A stretch of 64,000 nt of DNA from positions 1 through 64,000 of the forward strand of contig SHZF01000002.1 in the NCBI GenBank assembly GCA_009692425.1, written 5' to 3'. The DNA is from Myxococcales bacterium. GTDB taxonomy: Bacteria > Myxococcota_A > UBA9042. A program made the position numbers and the translations under genes. Under the pieces are notes generated by a model, which saw nothing but the letters and a program-made list of their open reading frames with translations, was not told the DNA's origin and made no database searches. Shown one piece after another: positions 34,342 through 43,353 of the stretch. Numbering within the stretch: the stretch's first letter is position 1; each line of letters opens with the position of its first letter.

Positions 34342-34382
34342 CGCCGGTCGGGGTTCACGCCCCGGCCGGCGTCGGCGTTTTT
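34342..34382 (+). terminator. Rho-independent terminator after the tube protein gene
   Basis: Twelve-base stem 34342-34353 (CGCCGGTCGGGG) pairing with 34360-34371 (CCCCGGCCGGCG) with a single G-U wobble, a six-base loop, and a run of five T at 34378-34382. It begins 41 bases after the stop codon. Confidence 0.8.
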
Positions 34383-34448
34383 GGGCACGCACGCCATCGA
34401 TGGCACCCGCGGTGGCGGTGTTGCGGGCATCTGGCGAACGCGGCCGGG

Positions 34449-34853
34449 CTACGTTCGCCCCCACCCATGGTCCCGCACGAACCCCACCACACGCGCCTCG
34501 ATCGCATCCCGAATCGCCCGCACCTGCTCCATTGCCTGACGCTTCGGGTCCTCGAACGGCCAGTCCTCGCGCCGGACGCTCGGCACCACCGGGCACGCCT
34601 CGCCGCAGCCCATCGTCACGAGCCAGTGGACCTCAGCAGCCAGTTCTGGAGTCAAGAGGCGGGGTACCGTGCCAGCCAGATCGATGCCGCACTCGCGCAT
34701 GACCGTCAGTACTTCTGGGTGAATCGTCGCGCCTGGCTGCGTGCCGGCCGAGAACGCCCGCGCTTGCGTCGGGTCCGCGTGACGGTTGAAAAAGGCCGCC
34801 GCCATCTGGGAACGGCCGGCGTTGTGGACGCATGCGAACAGGACGGTGGACAC
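34449..34853 (-). CDS. arsC: Arsenate reductase, low-molecular-weight phosphatase type
   Basis: A 134-residue cytoplasmic enzyme reducing arsenate to arsenite, using the phosphatase-like P-loop CVHNAGRS (about residues 8-15). The family segment VTMGCGEACPVVPSVRREDWPFEDP supplies the further redox cysteines used with thioredoxin or mycothiol-type reductants. GTG 34853 is preceded by GAGGAG at eight bases; upstream codons are non-homologous. It lies 25 bp behind a DUF2254 gene. No arsR or arsB is present, so induction by arsenic is not shown here. Confidence 0.92.
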   Translation of the reverse strand: MSTVLFACVHNAGRSQMAAAFFNRHADPTQARAFSAGTQPGATIHPEVLTVMRECGIDLAGTVPRLLTPELAAEVHWLVTMGCGEACPVVPSVRREDWPFEDPKRQAMEQVRAIRDAIEARVVGFVRDHGWGRT

Positions 34854-34878
34854 GGCGCACGCTCCTCGCCGCTGCGGC

Positions 34879-36405
34879 CTAGGCGGGTGCAGTCGCGACG
34901 TGAACAGGGGGGTGCACCGTGGCAGCAAATGGCTGGAGATACAGGCGCTTCTCCGGCGGCAGCCATTCGAAATTGGCCTGACGGTCGGTGACTTCCCAGA
35001 AGGCGCGGTCCTGGACCGTCTCGAGCTCGCGCGTCCAGGCCAGCAAGGTCGCTTCGGGCACGTCTTGCAGGTTGGCCGCGACCACGGCGGCCAGGTTCGG
35101 GTGGTGGTGCTCGATGAGGCCCGCGCCGAGGATGATCTTCGCCTTGACCAGCAGTGGCAGCGGCCCGCCGCTCGCCATGTGCTTGAGCAGCAGCGTCTCG
35201 TTCAGCAGGTCGGCCGTGACGTCGGACCTGCGCTCGGCCGCCTGCACCACCACCCAGCCCATGTCGAAGCCCGCAATCTGGGGAATGAAGGCAAGGCCGC
35301 CCGCCGCCGCCTGCTCGCTGTAGAACCGGAAGCGTTTCGCGATCATGCGCACGGTATCGGGCCGGTCCAGCAGGTCCGCCGCAATCAGCCGGTACTGGTA
35401 GAACAGGTCGTAGATTGCGTGGACATCCTTGCGCTTGACCGCCTCGCGCAAGAAGTTGTGGAAGAATCGCAGCGCCAGTTCGAGCGCGCGGGCGTCGCGG
35501 TTCGCCGCCATGTTCTGCGCGATCATGCGGGTGGCGTCGCTGATGGCCGGGATGGCGTCGGTCGATTTCGCCAAGGCATTCTGGTAGCTGAGGTACATCT
35601 GCGTCATGACACGGTGCTCGAACCAGGTGCGCTCCTCGTTCAAGATGCCCAGGGCTTCCTCCGACGCGCCGAGGAAATCGCCGCGGTCGACATGGAACCA
35701 CGCGTCGGGCAGTTTCGACTTCAGTTCTCCGTAGTTCTTCAGAAGCGTACGGCAATCCCAGATGCCCTCGAGCGCGACGGAGCGGTCGGCGCGGTCAATC
35801 GATTTCAGGATGATGGTGCCGATCTGGTGCATGCGCTCGTGCACGATCTCTTGGGCCGCTTCGGGGTCCACCGTGCCGGCCACGACGCCACGCACCGCAT
35901 TCTCGACGTCGACCTGCAGGCGCCGCAAGATGTTCGAGGGGTCGAGGAAGCGCACGACGTAGAAGAAGTACGGGATCAGCGCAGCCCAGCCGACCAGCGT
36001 GCCGAACACCGCGACGCGGATCGTCCAGATCGGCGCGAACTCGGGCCCGACCAGCCAAGCGGCCCACAACACGTGCGCCGCGCTGACTGCGCACAAGCCC
36101 AGCATGATCTGGTTCGTGCGGTCGCGCAGGAACATGTCGATGAGCTTCGGCGTGTGCATGTTCGCCGTCAGCGGGATGGCCAGGCCGATCGTCGCGATCA
36201 GCATCGCCAGAATGTTGTTGTAGGCCCGCGCCATGGGCGACAGGATGTCCACCAGTTTCGCGTTGTTCTTGCCGACCCAGCTCATCTTGTCCGCGCCGGG
36301 GCGGCCGAGATTTTCCCATTCGAGCCAGAGTTCCAGGGAAAAAAACACACACATGCCGACGGCAAGGAGCGCGAAAGCGCGCAGAAAGCGGGTGCGACTC
36401 TCCAT
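34879..36405 (-). CDS. DUF2254-like integral membrane protein
   Basis: 508 residues. The N-terminal third has about four membrane segments (ALLAVGMCVFFSLELWL, ILAMLIATIGLAIPL, LCAVSAAHVLWAAWLVG, VFGTLVGWAALIPYFFYVV) around the conserved TPKLIDMFLRDRTNQ loop. The remaining 330 residues are soluble and mostly helical, with no motif I recognise. The layout matches DUF2254-type predicted membrane proteins. AGGAGG lies seven bases before ATG 36405. It has arsC as its downstream neighbour and its own candidate promoter. Function unknown. Confidence 0.75.
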   Translation of the reverse strand: MESRTRFLRAFALLAVGMCVFFSLELWLEWENLGRPGADKMSWVGKNNAKLVDILSPMARAYNNILAMLIATIGLAIPLTANMHTPKLIDMFLRDRTNQIMLGLCAVSAAHVLWAAWLVGPEFAPIWTIRVAVFGTLVGWAALIPYFFYVVRFLDPSNILRRLQVDVENAVRGVVAGTVDPEAAQEIVHERMHQIGTIILKSIDRADRSVALEGIWDCRTLLKNYGELKSKLPDAWFHVDRGDFLGASEEALGILNEERTWFEHRVMTQMYLSYQNALAKSTDAIPAISDATRMIAQNMAANRDARALELALRFFHNFLREAVKRKDVHAIYDLFYQYRLIAADLLDRPDTVRMIAKRFRFYSEQAAAGGLAFIPQIAGFDMGWVVVQAAERRSDVTADLLNETLLLKHMASGGPLPLLVKAKIILGAGLIEHHHPNLAAVVAANLQDVPEATLLAWTRELETVQDRAFWEVTDRQANFEWLPPEKRLYLQPFAATVHPPVHVATAPA

Positions 36406-36432
36406 CTCGCCCTCCTCGTGCCGACCGGTCAC

Positions 36433-36461
36433 AGCGTGGCACCGGCACGCCTGCCATTCAA
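36433..36461 (-). promoter_or_regulatory. Candidate promoter for the DUF2254 gene
   Basis: Reverse strand TTGAAT, 17 bp, CACGCT; the -10 ends 28 bases before the ATG at 36405. Confidence 0.45.
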
Positions 36462-36485
36462 GGGTCGCGCGGTTTGCCGTAGGCT
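36457..36485 (+). promoter_or_regulatory. Weak candidate promoter for the 3-hydroxyacyl-CoA dehydrogenase gene
   Basis: TTCAAG, 17 bp, TAGGCT. Its -35 overlaps, on the other strand, the -35 of the opposing DUF2254 promoter, both lying in the same ATTCAAG sequence, so the two promoters would compete. Confidence 0.3.
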
Positions 36486-36526
36486 GTCGGTTCGGCCCGT
36501 ACGGTCGAGTGCGGGAGCGGTACGCC

Positions 36527-37417
<891 letters not shown>

Positions 37418-37429
37418 GAGCCTGACACC

Positions 37430-38284
37430 ATGCTGTATCCGCCCGCCTCTGCGCTGCCGGTCCACGTCGTTGCGAACGTCCAACTGACACCTGGCGACAG
37501 CGCCGTGCACCACGTCGTGCTCGGGTGGCAGCCGGGGCACTCGATGCCGGTGCGGCCGGGGCTGTCGGTCGGCATTCCGCCAGCGGGACTGAACGCGCGC
37601 GGCCGACCCCACCCGCCGCGCCTGTTCTCGGTCGCGTCGCCCACGGTCGGTGAGCCGGGCCATGGATCCGACACGCTGGCGCTCACCGTGAAGCGGTTCT
37701 GGGCCACCGACCCGGACACGGGGGTCCGCACGCCGGGGCTGGCGTCGCACGTGCTGTGCGATGCGCAGCCGGGCGCCGAACTGCGCATGACCGGGCCCGT
37801 CGGCGGCGAGATGGAACTGCCCGCCGACCCGAGCGCTCCCTTGCTGCTGATCGCGACTGGCACCGGCATCGCACCGTGCCGTGCGTACGTGCTGGAGCGG
37901 TTCGGGCCGGGTGCGGCGCCCGTGGGGCCAGTCTGGCTCATCCAAGGTGCGGCGAATCGCGAGGAACTGCTGTACGCGGAACTGTGGGAGGCCACGGCGC
38001 GCGCAGAGCCCAGTCTGTTCGCCCACCTGGCGGCCCTGTCGCGGGTGGAGCGCAATCCTGCAGGCGGCCGCATGCACGTCGATGACCGCCTGCGCGAGCA
38101 CGGCGACCGGGTCTGGCAGTGGCTGACGCGCGCCGACGCCCATGTGTTCGTGTGCGGCGTCAAGGGGACGGAGCGGGCCGTGGCGGCGGCGCTGACCGAC
38201 ATCGGGCGCGCTGTGGGCGAGGACGGCGAGGCGTTGCGGCAGCGACTGCGCGCCGAGGGGCGCTGGCGGGTCGAAACGTATTGA
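37430..38284 (+). CDS. Ferredoxin-NADP+ reductase-like flavoprotein
   Basis: A 284-residue plant-type ferredoxin-NADP reductase. Evidence: FAD-binding RLFSVAS, the phosphate-binding segment MTGPVGGEMELP, NADP-binding LLIATGTGIAPCRAYV and near the end HVFVCGVKGTERAV, matching the family's YVCGLKGM. It moves electrons between NADP(H) and ferredoxin or flavodoxin. Related reductase domains occur in benzoyl-CoA epoxidase BoxA, but the iron-sulfur part is absent here. Overlap with the fatty-acid enzyme's operon suggests redox supply for a CoA-linked pathway, which is inference. It is convergent with the MFS gene, seven bases away. Confidence 0.87.
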   Translation: MLYPPASALPVHVVANVQLTPGDSAVHHVVLGWQPGHSMPVRPGLSVGIPPAGLNARGRPHPPRLFSVASPTVGEPGHGSDTLALTVKRFWATDPDTGVRTPGLASHVLCDAQPGAELRMTGPVGGEMELPADPSAPLLLIATGTGIAPCRAYVLERFGPGAAPVGPVWLIQGAANREELLYAELWEATARAEPSLFAHLAALSRVERNPAGGRMHVDDRLREHGDRVWQWLTRADAHVFVCGVKGTERAVAAALTDIGRAVGEDGEALRQRLRAEGRWRVETY

Positions 38285-38291
38285 CGAGCGG

Positions 38292-39497
38292 CTACCCGAG
38301 CGAACGTGCCGGCAGGCGGCGCACCGTTGCGGCCACCGCCCACGGCATGGCGGCGGTACACGCAATCGCGAGACCGACCACCACAGGGAAATTCGTCAAT
38401 CGGCCGCCCACCCCCTCGCCGAGCACCTGGGCCGCGATGAAGGCACCGACCGAGGCCGACAGGTGCTGGACTGATGACTGCAGCGCCATGAAGCGCGCGC
38501 GCTCGGACGGCCCCGGCACCATCGACATGAGCGTGTTGAACGCGACCGTGCGCACGCCCATCGCAAACATGAACCCGGAAAAGGCCAGTGGTGCCGAGAG
38601 CCATGGGCAGTCGCCGAGATAGCCGCCCCCCAGCATGACGATGACGAGGGCCGCGCCTGCAGCCGATACGGCCGGCACGCCGAGACGGTCGACGGCGCGG
38701 CCGCTGAGCCGGGTGGTGAAGAAGCTGACGATGCCGCCGACGAGGTAAAGGCTACCCATGTCCCTGCGCGGGTAGCCGAGGTTGAACTGGAAATATGCGG
38801 AAAAGTTTGGGATGACCGAAAAAGCGCCCACCAGCGCCAGCGCCGTGACGAGAAACGACCCGTGTACCGCCGGCCGCCGCACGAGATCGCCCCAGGTCGG
38901 GCCCAGGTCGCGCCGCGCGGCCTCGATGTGCGCCGTAATCGGGGGCAGCAGCCAGATTGCGGTCCCCGCCACCACGAGGCCGAGCGTCGCCACCGCGAAG
39001 AAGGGCGTCTGCCAGCCGCCGACGCGCGACAATTCGAGCCCCGCCGGCACTCCGAGCACCGAAGCGACCGCAAAGGCACCTGCCATCGCCCCGAGAGCCT
39101 TGCCGCGGCGTTCCTGCGGCACCAAATCGGCGATGATGGCCAAGGCGAGCGCCGTCGCCGGGCCGCCAAATGCGCCTGCCAGCACGCGGGCCGCCACCAG
39201 CGAGCCGAAGCCCGTGGCGAGGCCGCCCGCCGCGGTGGCCGCCGACAGTCCGACCATTGCCACGGCCAGGGCCTTGCGCCGATCGAAGCGCTCGAGGAAA
39301 AGGGACGCGATGATGCCAGCGACGGCGGCAGCCGCCGAATAGCTGCCGCCGATCACGCCCAGGTGCGCCATCGGAATGCCGAGGTCGCGCGCGAAATCGG
39401 GCCCCAGCGGCATCACCATCATGAAGTCCAGGATGTTGACGAACTGCACGGCGCTGACCAGGAACACCAGCGTCCGCTCGTCACGGCCCACCGTCAT
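38292..39497 (-). CDS. Major facilitator superfamily transporter
   Basis: 401 residues with about twelve membrane segments. The first loop has LGVIGGSYSAAAAVAG and the inter-helix motif FLERFDRRKALAVAM (MFS signature A-like); later helices are rich in Gly and Ala. It resembles the drug/proton antiporter and arabinose-efflux type. ATG 39497 overlaps the stop of the hydrolase-like lipoprotein gene (ATGA), so transport may concern a product or substrate of that hydrolase. Substrate unknown. Confidence 0.88.
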   Translation of the reverse strand: MTVGRDERTLVFLVSAVQFVNILDFMMVMPLGPDFARDLGIPMAHLGVIGGSYSAAAAVAGIIASLFLERFDRRKALAVAMVGLSAATAAGGLATGFGSLVAARVLAGAFGGPATALALAIIADLVPQERRGKALGAMAGAFAVASVLGVPAGLELSRVGGWQTPFFAVATLGLVVAGTAIWLLPPITAHIEAARRDLGPTWGDLVRRPAVHGSFLVTALALVGAFSVIPNFSAYFQFNLGYPRRDMGSLYLVGGIVSFFTTRLSGRAVDRLGVPAVSAAGAALVIVMLGGGYLGDCPWLSAPLAFSGFMFAMGVRTVAFNTLMSMVPGPSERARFMALQSSVQHLSASVGAFIAAQVLGEGVGGRLTNFPVVVGLAIACTAAMPWAVAATVRRLPARSLG

Positions 39498-40843
39498 GGC
39501 CACCCCTGACCGAGCACTTCGTGCTGGATGACGCCGCCGTTCTTCGCCGTGCCGCCGTGGGTGCGCAGGTCGCCGTAGGCCCACGCCTTGGCCCCGCCCT
39601 TCCAATGGAAATCGAGCGCGCCGACGGTCAGCTTCCAGTAGCCGTACCAGTCGAGCGCGTCGAGGTAGCTGTCGGTCGTGGCGAAGTCGGCGAGGCCGCC
39701 CGGCTTGCCGACGATGCTCAAGGGCGCCGAATGGTCGTCGTGGAGTTCGGGGTCGGTGGGCGGGTTCTTGTCGCCGGGGCCCGTACCATGCAGCACGATG
39801 ATCTGTTTCTTCTGCGTCTGGAGCGCCGCATAGCACCCGTTGGCGTTGGGTTTTTTCGGGTCCTTGTGCGTTGCCGTCGTGTCGTCGTCGGCCTGGACGA
39901 AGGTGAACCACGTCGGCGCGGCCGGCACGATCTCCTTGGCCTTGGCACAGGCGTCGTAGTAGCCCCCGATGGGTGGCGGCTCGTTGGCGAGCGCAAACAG
40001 CAAGGCCGCCGCCGGCATCGGGTACTCGCCCTTGAGGTCGAGGTTCAGGATCTTCCACGCCGCAATCAGCGCGACCTTGGCGCCCATCGAGTGGCCGGCG
40101 AGTGCGACCTTGGTCGGGTCGGCCGCGTTCACGTCCTTGAGCGTCACCTTCATGGCGGCCAGCAGGTCGTCGGCCATGCGCTCGTGATCGGCATCGATCA
40201 GGCCCGCCTCGACGCGCACGAAGGCGGCGATGTAGCCGTGCGAGGCGACGTGCTCCAAGAAGTCGAGGTAGGGATGGCCCAGCTTCTGCACGAGTCCGCC
40301 GCCCGTCGCGAGTTGCTTGCCGGGCACGAAGAAAAGTACCGGGAACGGGCCGGGCGCGAACGGCTTGACGATCAGCACCGACTTGTAGCCCTGGCCGAAG
40401 CCGCTGCCGTACGCGATCTCCAGCGGTTCGGACAGCGAACTGTACTTGCCGGGGGAGCCGGGATGCGGCGGCAGCGGCTGTTCGTCGAAGGGGCACTTCG
40501 CGCACACGAGAGCCGGTGGTCCCGCGTCGGGGGAGTCCGCAGCAGCGTCCAGAGGCCCCGCGTCCCCCGTCCCTGAGTCCGCGGGCGAAGAATCGGACCC
40601 CGTTCCGTCGCCTGCAGACCCTGTTGTGTCGGGCGGCAGATTGGCCGCAACGTCCGGCACTGCGTCGGTCGCCGCGGTGTCAGCGGCGAGGGCGGCGTCC
40701 GCTCCTGGTCCGCCGGCATCGGCGACGGCATCGGCCTTGCTCGCCGCCGGCATCGCAGCGTCGCCGCACGTCGCGCACGCCAACCCCGTCCACGTCAGCG
40801 CGGCGGCGCGGCTCGCGATCCGAACCCAACGAATCGGGGGCAT
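39494..40843 (-). CDS. Alpha/beta hydrolase lipoprotein (lipase/chlorophyllase-like)
   Basis: 449 residues. A hydrophobic N-terminus ends LACATC, a probable lipobox; about 90 residues of Ala/Asp/Gly linker follow. Then an alpha/beta hydrolase domain has the oxyanion-region strand FPVLFFVPGKQL, the helix SHGYIAAFVRVEAG and the nucleophile elbow AGHSMGAK. The catalytic Asp and His are likely in the C-terminal third (a DDHSAPLS segment is visible). The family resembles chlorophyllase/cutinase-type esterases, acting outside the cytoplasm. The downstream MFS gene overlaps by ATGA. The substrate cannot be read from sequence. Confidence 0.8.
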   Translation of the reverse strand: MPPIRWVRIASRAAALTWTGLACATCGDAAMPAASKADAVADAGGPGADAALAADTAATDAVPDVAANLPPDTTGSAGDGTGSDSSPADSGTGDAGPLDAAADSPDAGPPALVCAKCPFDEQPLPPHPGSPGKYSSLSEPLEIAYGSGFGQGYKSVLIVKPFAPGPFPVLFFVPGKQLATGGGLVQKLGHPYLDFLEHVASHGYIAAFVRVEAGLIDADHERMADDLLAAMKVTLKDVNAADPTKVALAGHSMGAKVALIAAWKILNLDLKGEYPMPAAALLFALANEPPPIGGYYDACAKAKEIVPAAPTWFTFVQADDDTTATHKDPKKPNANGCYAALQTQKKQIIVLHGTGPGDKNPPTDPELHDDHSAPLSIVGKPGGLADFATTDSYLDALDWYGYWKLTVGALDFHWKGGAKAWAYGDLRTHGGTAKNGGVIQHEVLGQGWP

Positions 40844-40927
40844 GGGGATCTTCCTGGGCCGCAGCGGGCGGCGGGGCGCAGAGGGTAGCAGCGGACGCGG
40901 CAGCGTGCGAGTTCGCCGCGTGGACCT

Positions 40928-43198
40928 TCAGGGCCGTCGCTGGATGCGGATTCGCACCGCCTTGCTCGCAGGCGTTCGGCTGCGCTCTGCGCGGTGCTCG
41001 AGAGGCACCAGCACATTCGCCTCGGGAAAATAGGCGGCCGCATTGCGGCGCGGGATCGCATAGGGGACCACCGTGAAGTCGGGCGCGACCCGCGCGCCGT
41101 CGCCGTCTACGCCGACCAGATCGACCTGCATGCCTTGGGTCAGTCCGGCTTCGACGATGTCTTCCGGAGCCAACAGCACGACGCGCCGGCCGTTCGCGAT
41201 GCCCCGGTAGCGGTCGTCCAGACCGTAGAGGGTCGTGTTGTACTGATCGTGGCTGCGGATCGTCATCAGCAGCCATTCGTCGGGCCCGAGTTCCGCGCGG
41301 CGCAGCGGCGACACCAAGAAACGGGCGCGCCCCGTGTCGGTGCGAAAATCGCGCTCGCGGGCGGCATTCGGCAGCACGAAGGACCCCTCGGCCTCCAGCT
41401 TCCGCTCGTAGCCGTCAAACCCGGGCACCACGTCGGCGATGTGCGCCCGGATGCGGCGGTAGTCGTCGGCCAGCGCGCCCCACGGCACCCGCGGCCCGCC
41501 ACCCGGGTGCCCGGCGAACAGCGCCGTGCCGAGGTCCGCGACGATGCGCGGCTCGCTCCGCAGGTGGGGCGAGGCCGGCTCCAGGTGCCCGCGCGACCGG
41601 CTGACCACGCCCATCGAATTCTCGACCGTCACGAATTGAGGGCCGGCGGGCTGCACGTCGCGTTCCGTGCGGCCGAGGCAGGGCAAGATCAGCGCCTCGC
41701 CACCAGTAACGAGGTGCGAGCGGTTGAGCTTCGTCGAGACCTGCGCGGTCAGGGCACAGCGCTGCAGCGCCCGTGCGGTGCGCTCGGTGTCGGGCGCCGC
41801 CGACAGGAAGTTGCCGCCGAGCGCGAAGAACACGCCGACGTCGCCGCGCTCCATCGCCTCGATCGTGCCGACGACATCCAGGCCCTCGTGCCGCGGCGGC
41901 GCGAAGCCGAACACTTCGCCCAGCCGATCCAGCCAGGCCGGCGGCCGCTCGCAGATGCCCATCGTGCGGTCGCCCTGCACGTTGCTGTGGCCACGCACCG
42001 GACAGACCCCGGCGCCGGGCCGGCCGATGTTGCCGCGCAGCAGCAGGAAGTTGACGACTTCTTGAATCGTTTCGACGGCATGGATGTGCTGCGTCAGTCC
42101 CATCGCCCACGTGCAGATCGTGCGCTCTGAACGCCGCGCGATTTCGGCCATCCGTTCGACGGTGAGGCGATCGACGCCCGCCTCGGCCAACAGCACGTCC
42201 CACGGCAGCGCGAGCGTCGCAGCGCGCCAGGCCTCGAATCCGCTCGTGTGGTCGTCGACGAACGCGGCGTCGAGCACCGTGCCCGGGCGCGCGGCTTCGT
42301 GCTCGAGCAGGCTTTTGTTCACGGCCTTCCACAGCGCCGCGTCGCCGCCGATGCGAACCGGCACGAACAGGTCGGCGATGCGCGTGCCGCGGCCGGGCCA
42401 CTCCCACGGCTCCTGCGGGTGCGCAAAGTGGTCCAGCCCTGCCTCGCGCAGCGGATTGACGCTCACGATGCGACAGCCACGCCGCGCGGCGGCCTGCAAC
42501 GTCGTCAGCATGCGCGGGTGGTTCGTGCCGGGATTCTGGCCGATGACGAAGATCGCGTCGGCCGCGTCGAAGTCTTCGAGTTGAACGGTGCCCTTGCCGA
42601 CGCCCAGCGACTCGATCAACGCGAAACCGCTGGACTCATGGCACAGGTTCGAGCAGTCCGGCAGGTTGTTGGTGCCGAACGCGCGCACGAAAAGCTGGTA
42701 CAGGAATGCCGCCTCGTTGCTCGTGCGCCCCGAGGTGTAGAACGCGGCGGCGTTGGGGCAACGCAACCCTCGCAGGTGGTGGGCGAGGCGGGCGAATGCG
42801 GCGTCCCACGCCAGCGGCTCGTAGTGGGCGGCACCCACGGGCTTCCACATCGGCTCGGTCAGGCGACCTTGCTGCGACAGCCAGAAATCGTCGCGGGCGG
42901 CGAGGTCGGCCACGCTGTGGCGCGCAAAAAACGCGCGGTCGATGCGCCGCTCCGTCGCTTCCTCGGCGACGGCCTTGGCGCCGTTCTCGCAGAACTCGAA
43001 GGCCGAGCGGTGCTCCGGTTCCGGCCACGCACAGCCGGGGCAGTCGAAGCCGTCGGGCTGGTTCATGCGCAGCAGCGTCCGCGTCGCCCGCACGGGACCC
43101 ATTTGTGCGAGGACATGGCGGGCCGTCGCAGCCAGCGCGCCAAGGCCGCCGGCGCCGTTCGGCGGTTCCTGGAGGTCGAGGTCGTCCGGTTCGTTCAT
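40928..43198 (-). CDS. FdhF/YdeP-type molybdopterin oxidoreductase
   Basis: A 756-residue member of the molybdopterin oxidoreductase superfamily in the YdeP branch. Evidence: N-terminal DGFDCPGCAWPEPEH (cysteines replacing the usual 4Fe-4S set), YTSGRTSNEAAFLYQ, NNLPDCSNLCHESSG, VIGQNPGTNHPRM, GVCPVRGHSNVQGDRTMG, and in the dinucleotide-binding C-terminal part RSHDQYNTTLYGLDDRYRG. Cytoplasmic, without a Tat signal. Relatives are linked to acid resistance or formate-like chemistry, but no substrate is proven. It follows, through a 17-bp repeat array, the MobA-FdhD fusion needed to finish its cofactor. ATG 43198. Confidence 0.92.
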   Translation of the reverse strand: MNEPDDLDLQEPPNGAGGLGALAATARHVLAQMGPVRATRTLLRMNQPDGFDCPGCAWPEPEHRSAFEFCENGAKAVAEEATERRIDRAFFARHSVADLAARDDFWLSQQGRLTEPMWKPVGAAHYEPLAWDAAFARLAHHLRGLRCPNAAAFYTSGRTSNEAAFLYQLFVRAFGTNNLPDCSNLCHESSGFALIESLGVGKGTVQLEDFDAADAIFVIGQNPGTNHPRMLTTLQAAARRGCRIVSVNPLREAGLDHFAHPQEPWEWPGRGTRIADLFVPVRIGGDAALWKAVNKSLLEHEAARPGTVLDAAFVDDHTSGFEAWRAATLALPWDVLLAEAGVDRLTVERMAEIARRSERTICTWAMGLTQHIHAVETIQEVVNFLLLRGNIGRPGAGVCPVRGHSNVQGDRTMGICERPPAWLDRLGEVFGFAPPRHEGLDVVGTIEAMERGDVGVFFALGGNFLSAAPDTERTARALQRCALTAQVSTKLNRSHLVTGGEALILPCLGRTERDVQPAGPQFVTVENSMGVVSRSRGHLEPASPHLRSEPRIVADLGTALFAGHPGGGPRVPWGALADDYRRIRAHIADVVPGFDGYERKLEAEGSFVLPNAARERDFRTDTGRARFLVSPLRRAELGPDEWLLMTIRSHDQYNTTLYGLDDRYRGIANGRRVVLLAPEDIVEAGLTQGMQVDLVGVDGDGARVAPDFTVVPYAIPRRNAAAYFPEANVLVPLEHRAERSRTPASKAVRIRIQRRP

Positions 43199-43243
43199 GC
43201 GGCTTTGCCGTCGCGTGGCCTGCGAAGTCTCGAGGCCTGTGCA

Positions 43244-43345
43244 GTGTCTTGGCCCACGCAGTGTCGTAGACCACGCAGTGTCGTAGACCACGCAGTGTCG
43301 TAGACCACGAAGCGTCGTGGCCCACCAAGTGTCGTCGTCCGCGGA
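43244..43345 (-). repeat. 17-bp tandem repeat, six copies, between fdhD and the oxidoreductase gene
   Basis: Copies start at 43244, 43261, 43278, 43295, 43312 and 43329. The centre two are identical (GTGTCGTAGACCACGCA) and the outer ones diverged. It fills almost the whole gap between the two genes. There are no spacers and no recognisable hairpin unit. Confidence 0.9.
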
Positions 43346-43353
43346 GTTTTGCG

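Noticed and set aside
43244-43345. CRISPR array or toxin-antitoxin RNA repeats
   Set aside because: 17-bp units abut without spacers; no cas or abortive-infection toxin gene is adjacent.
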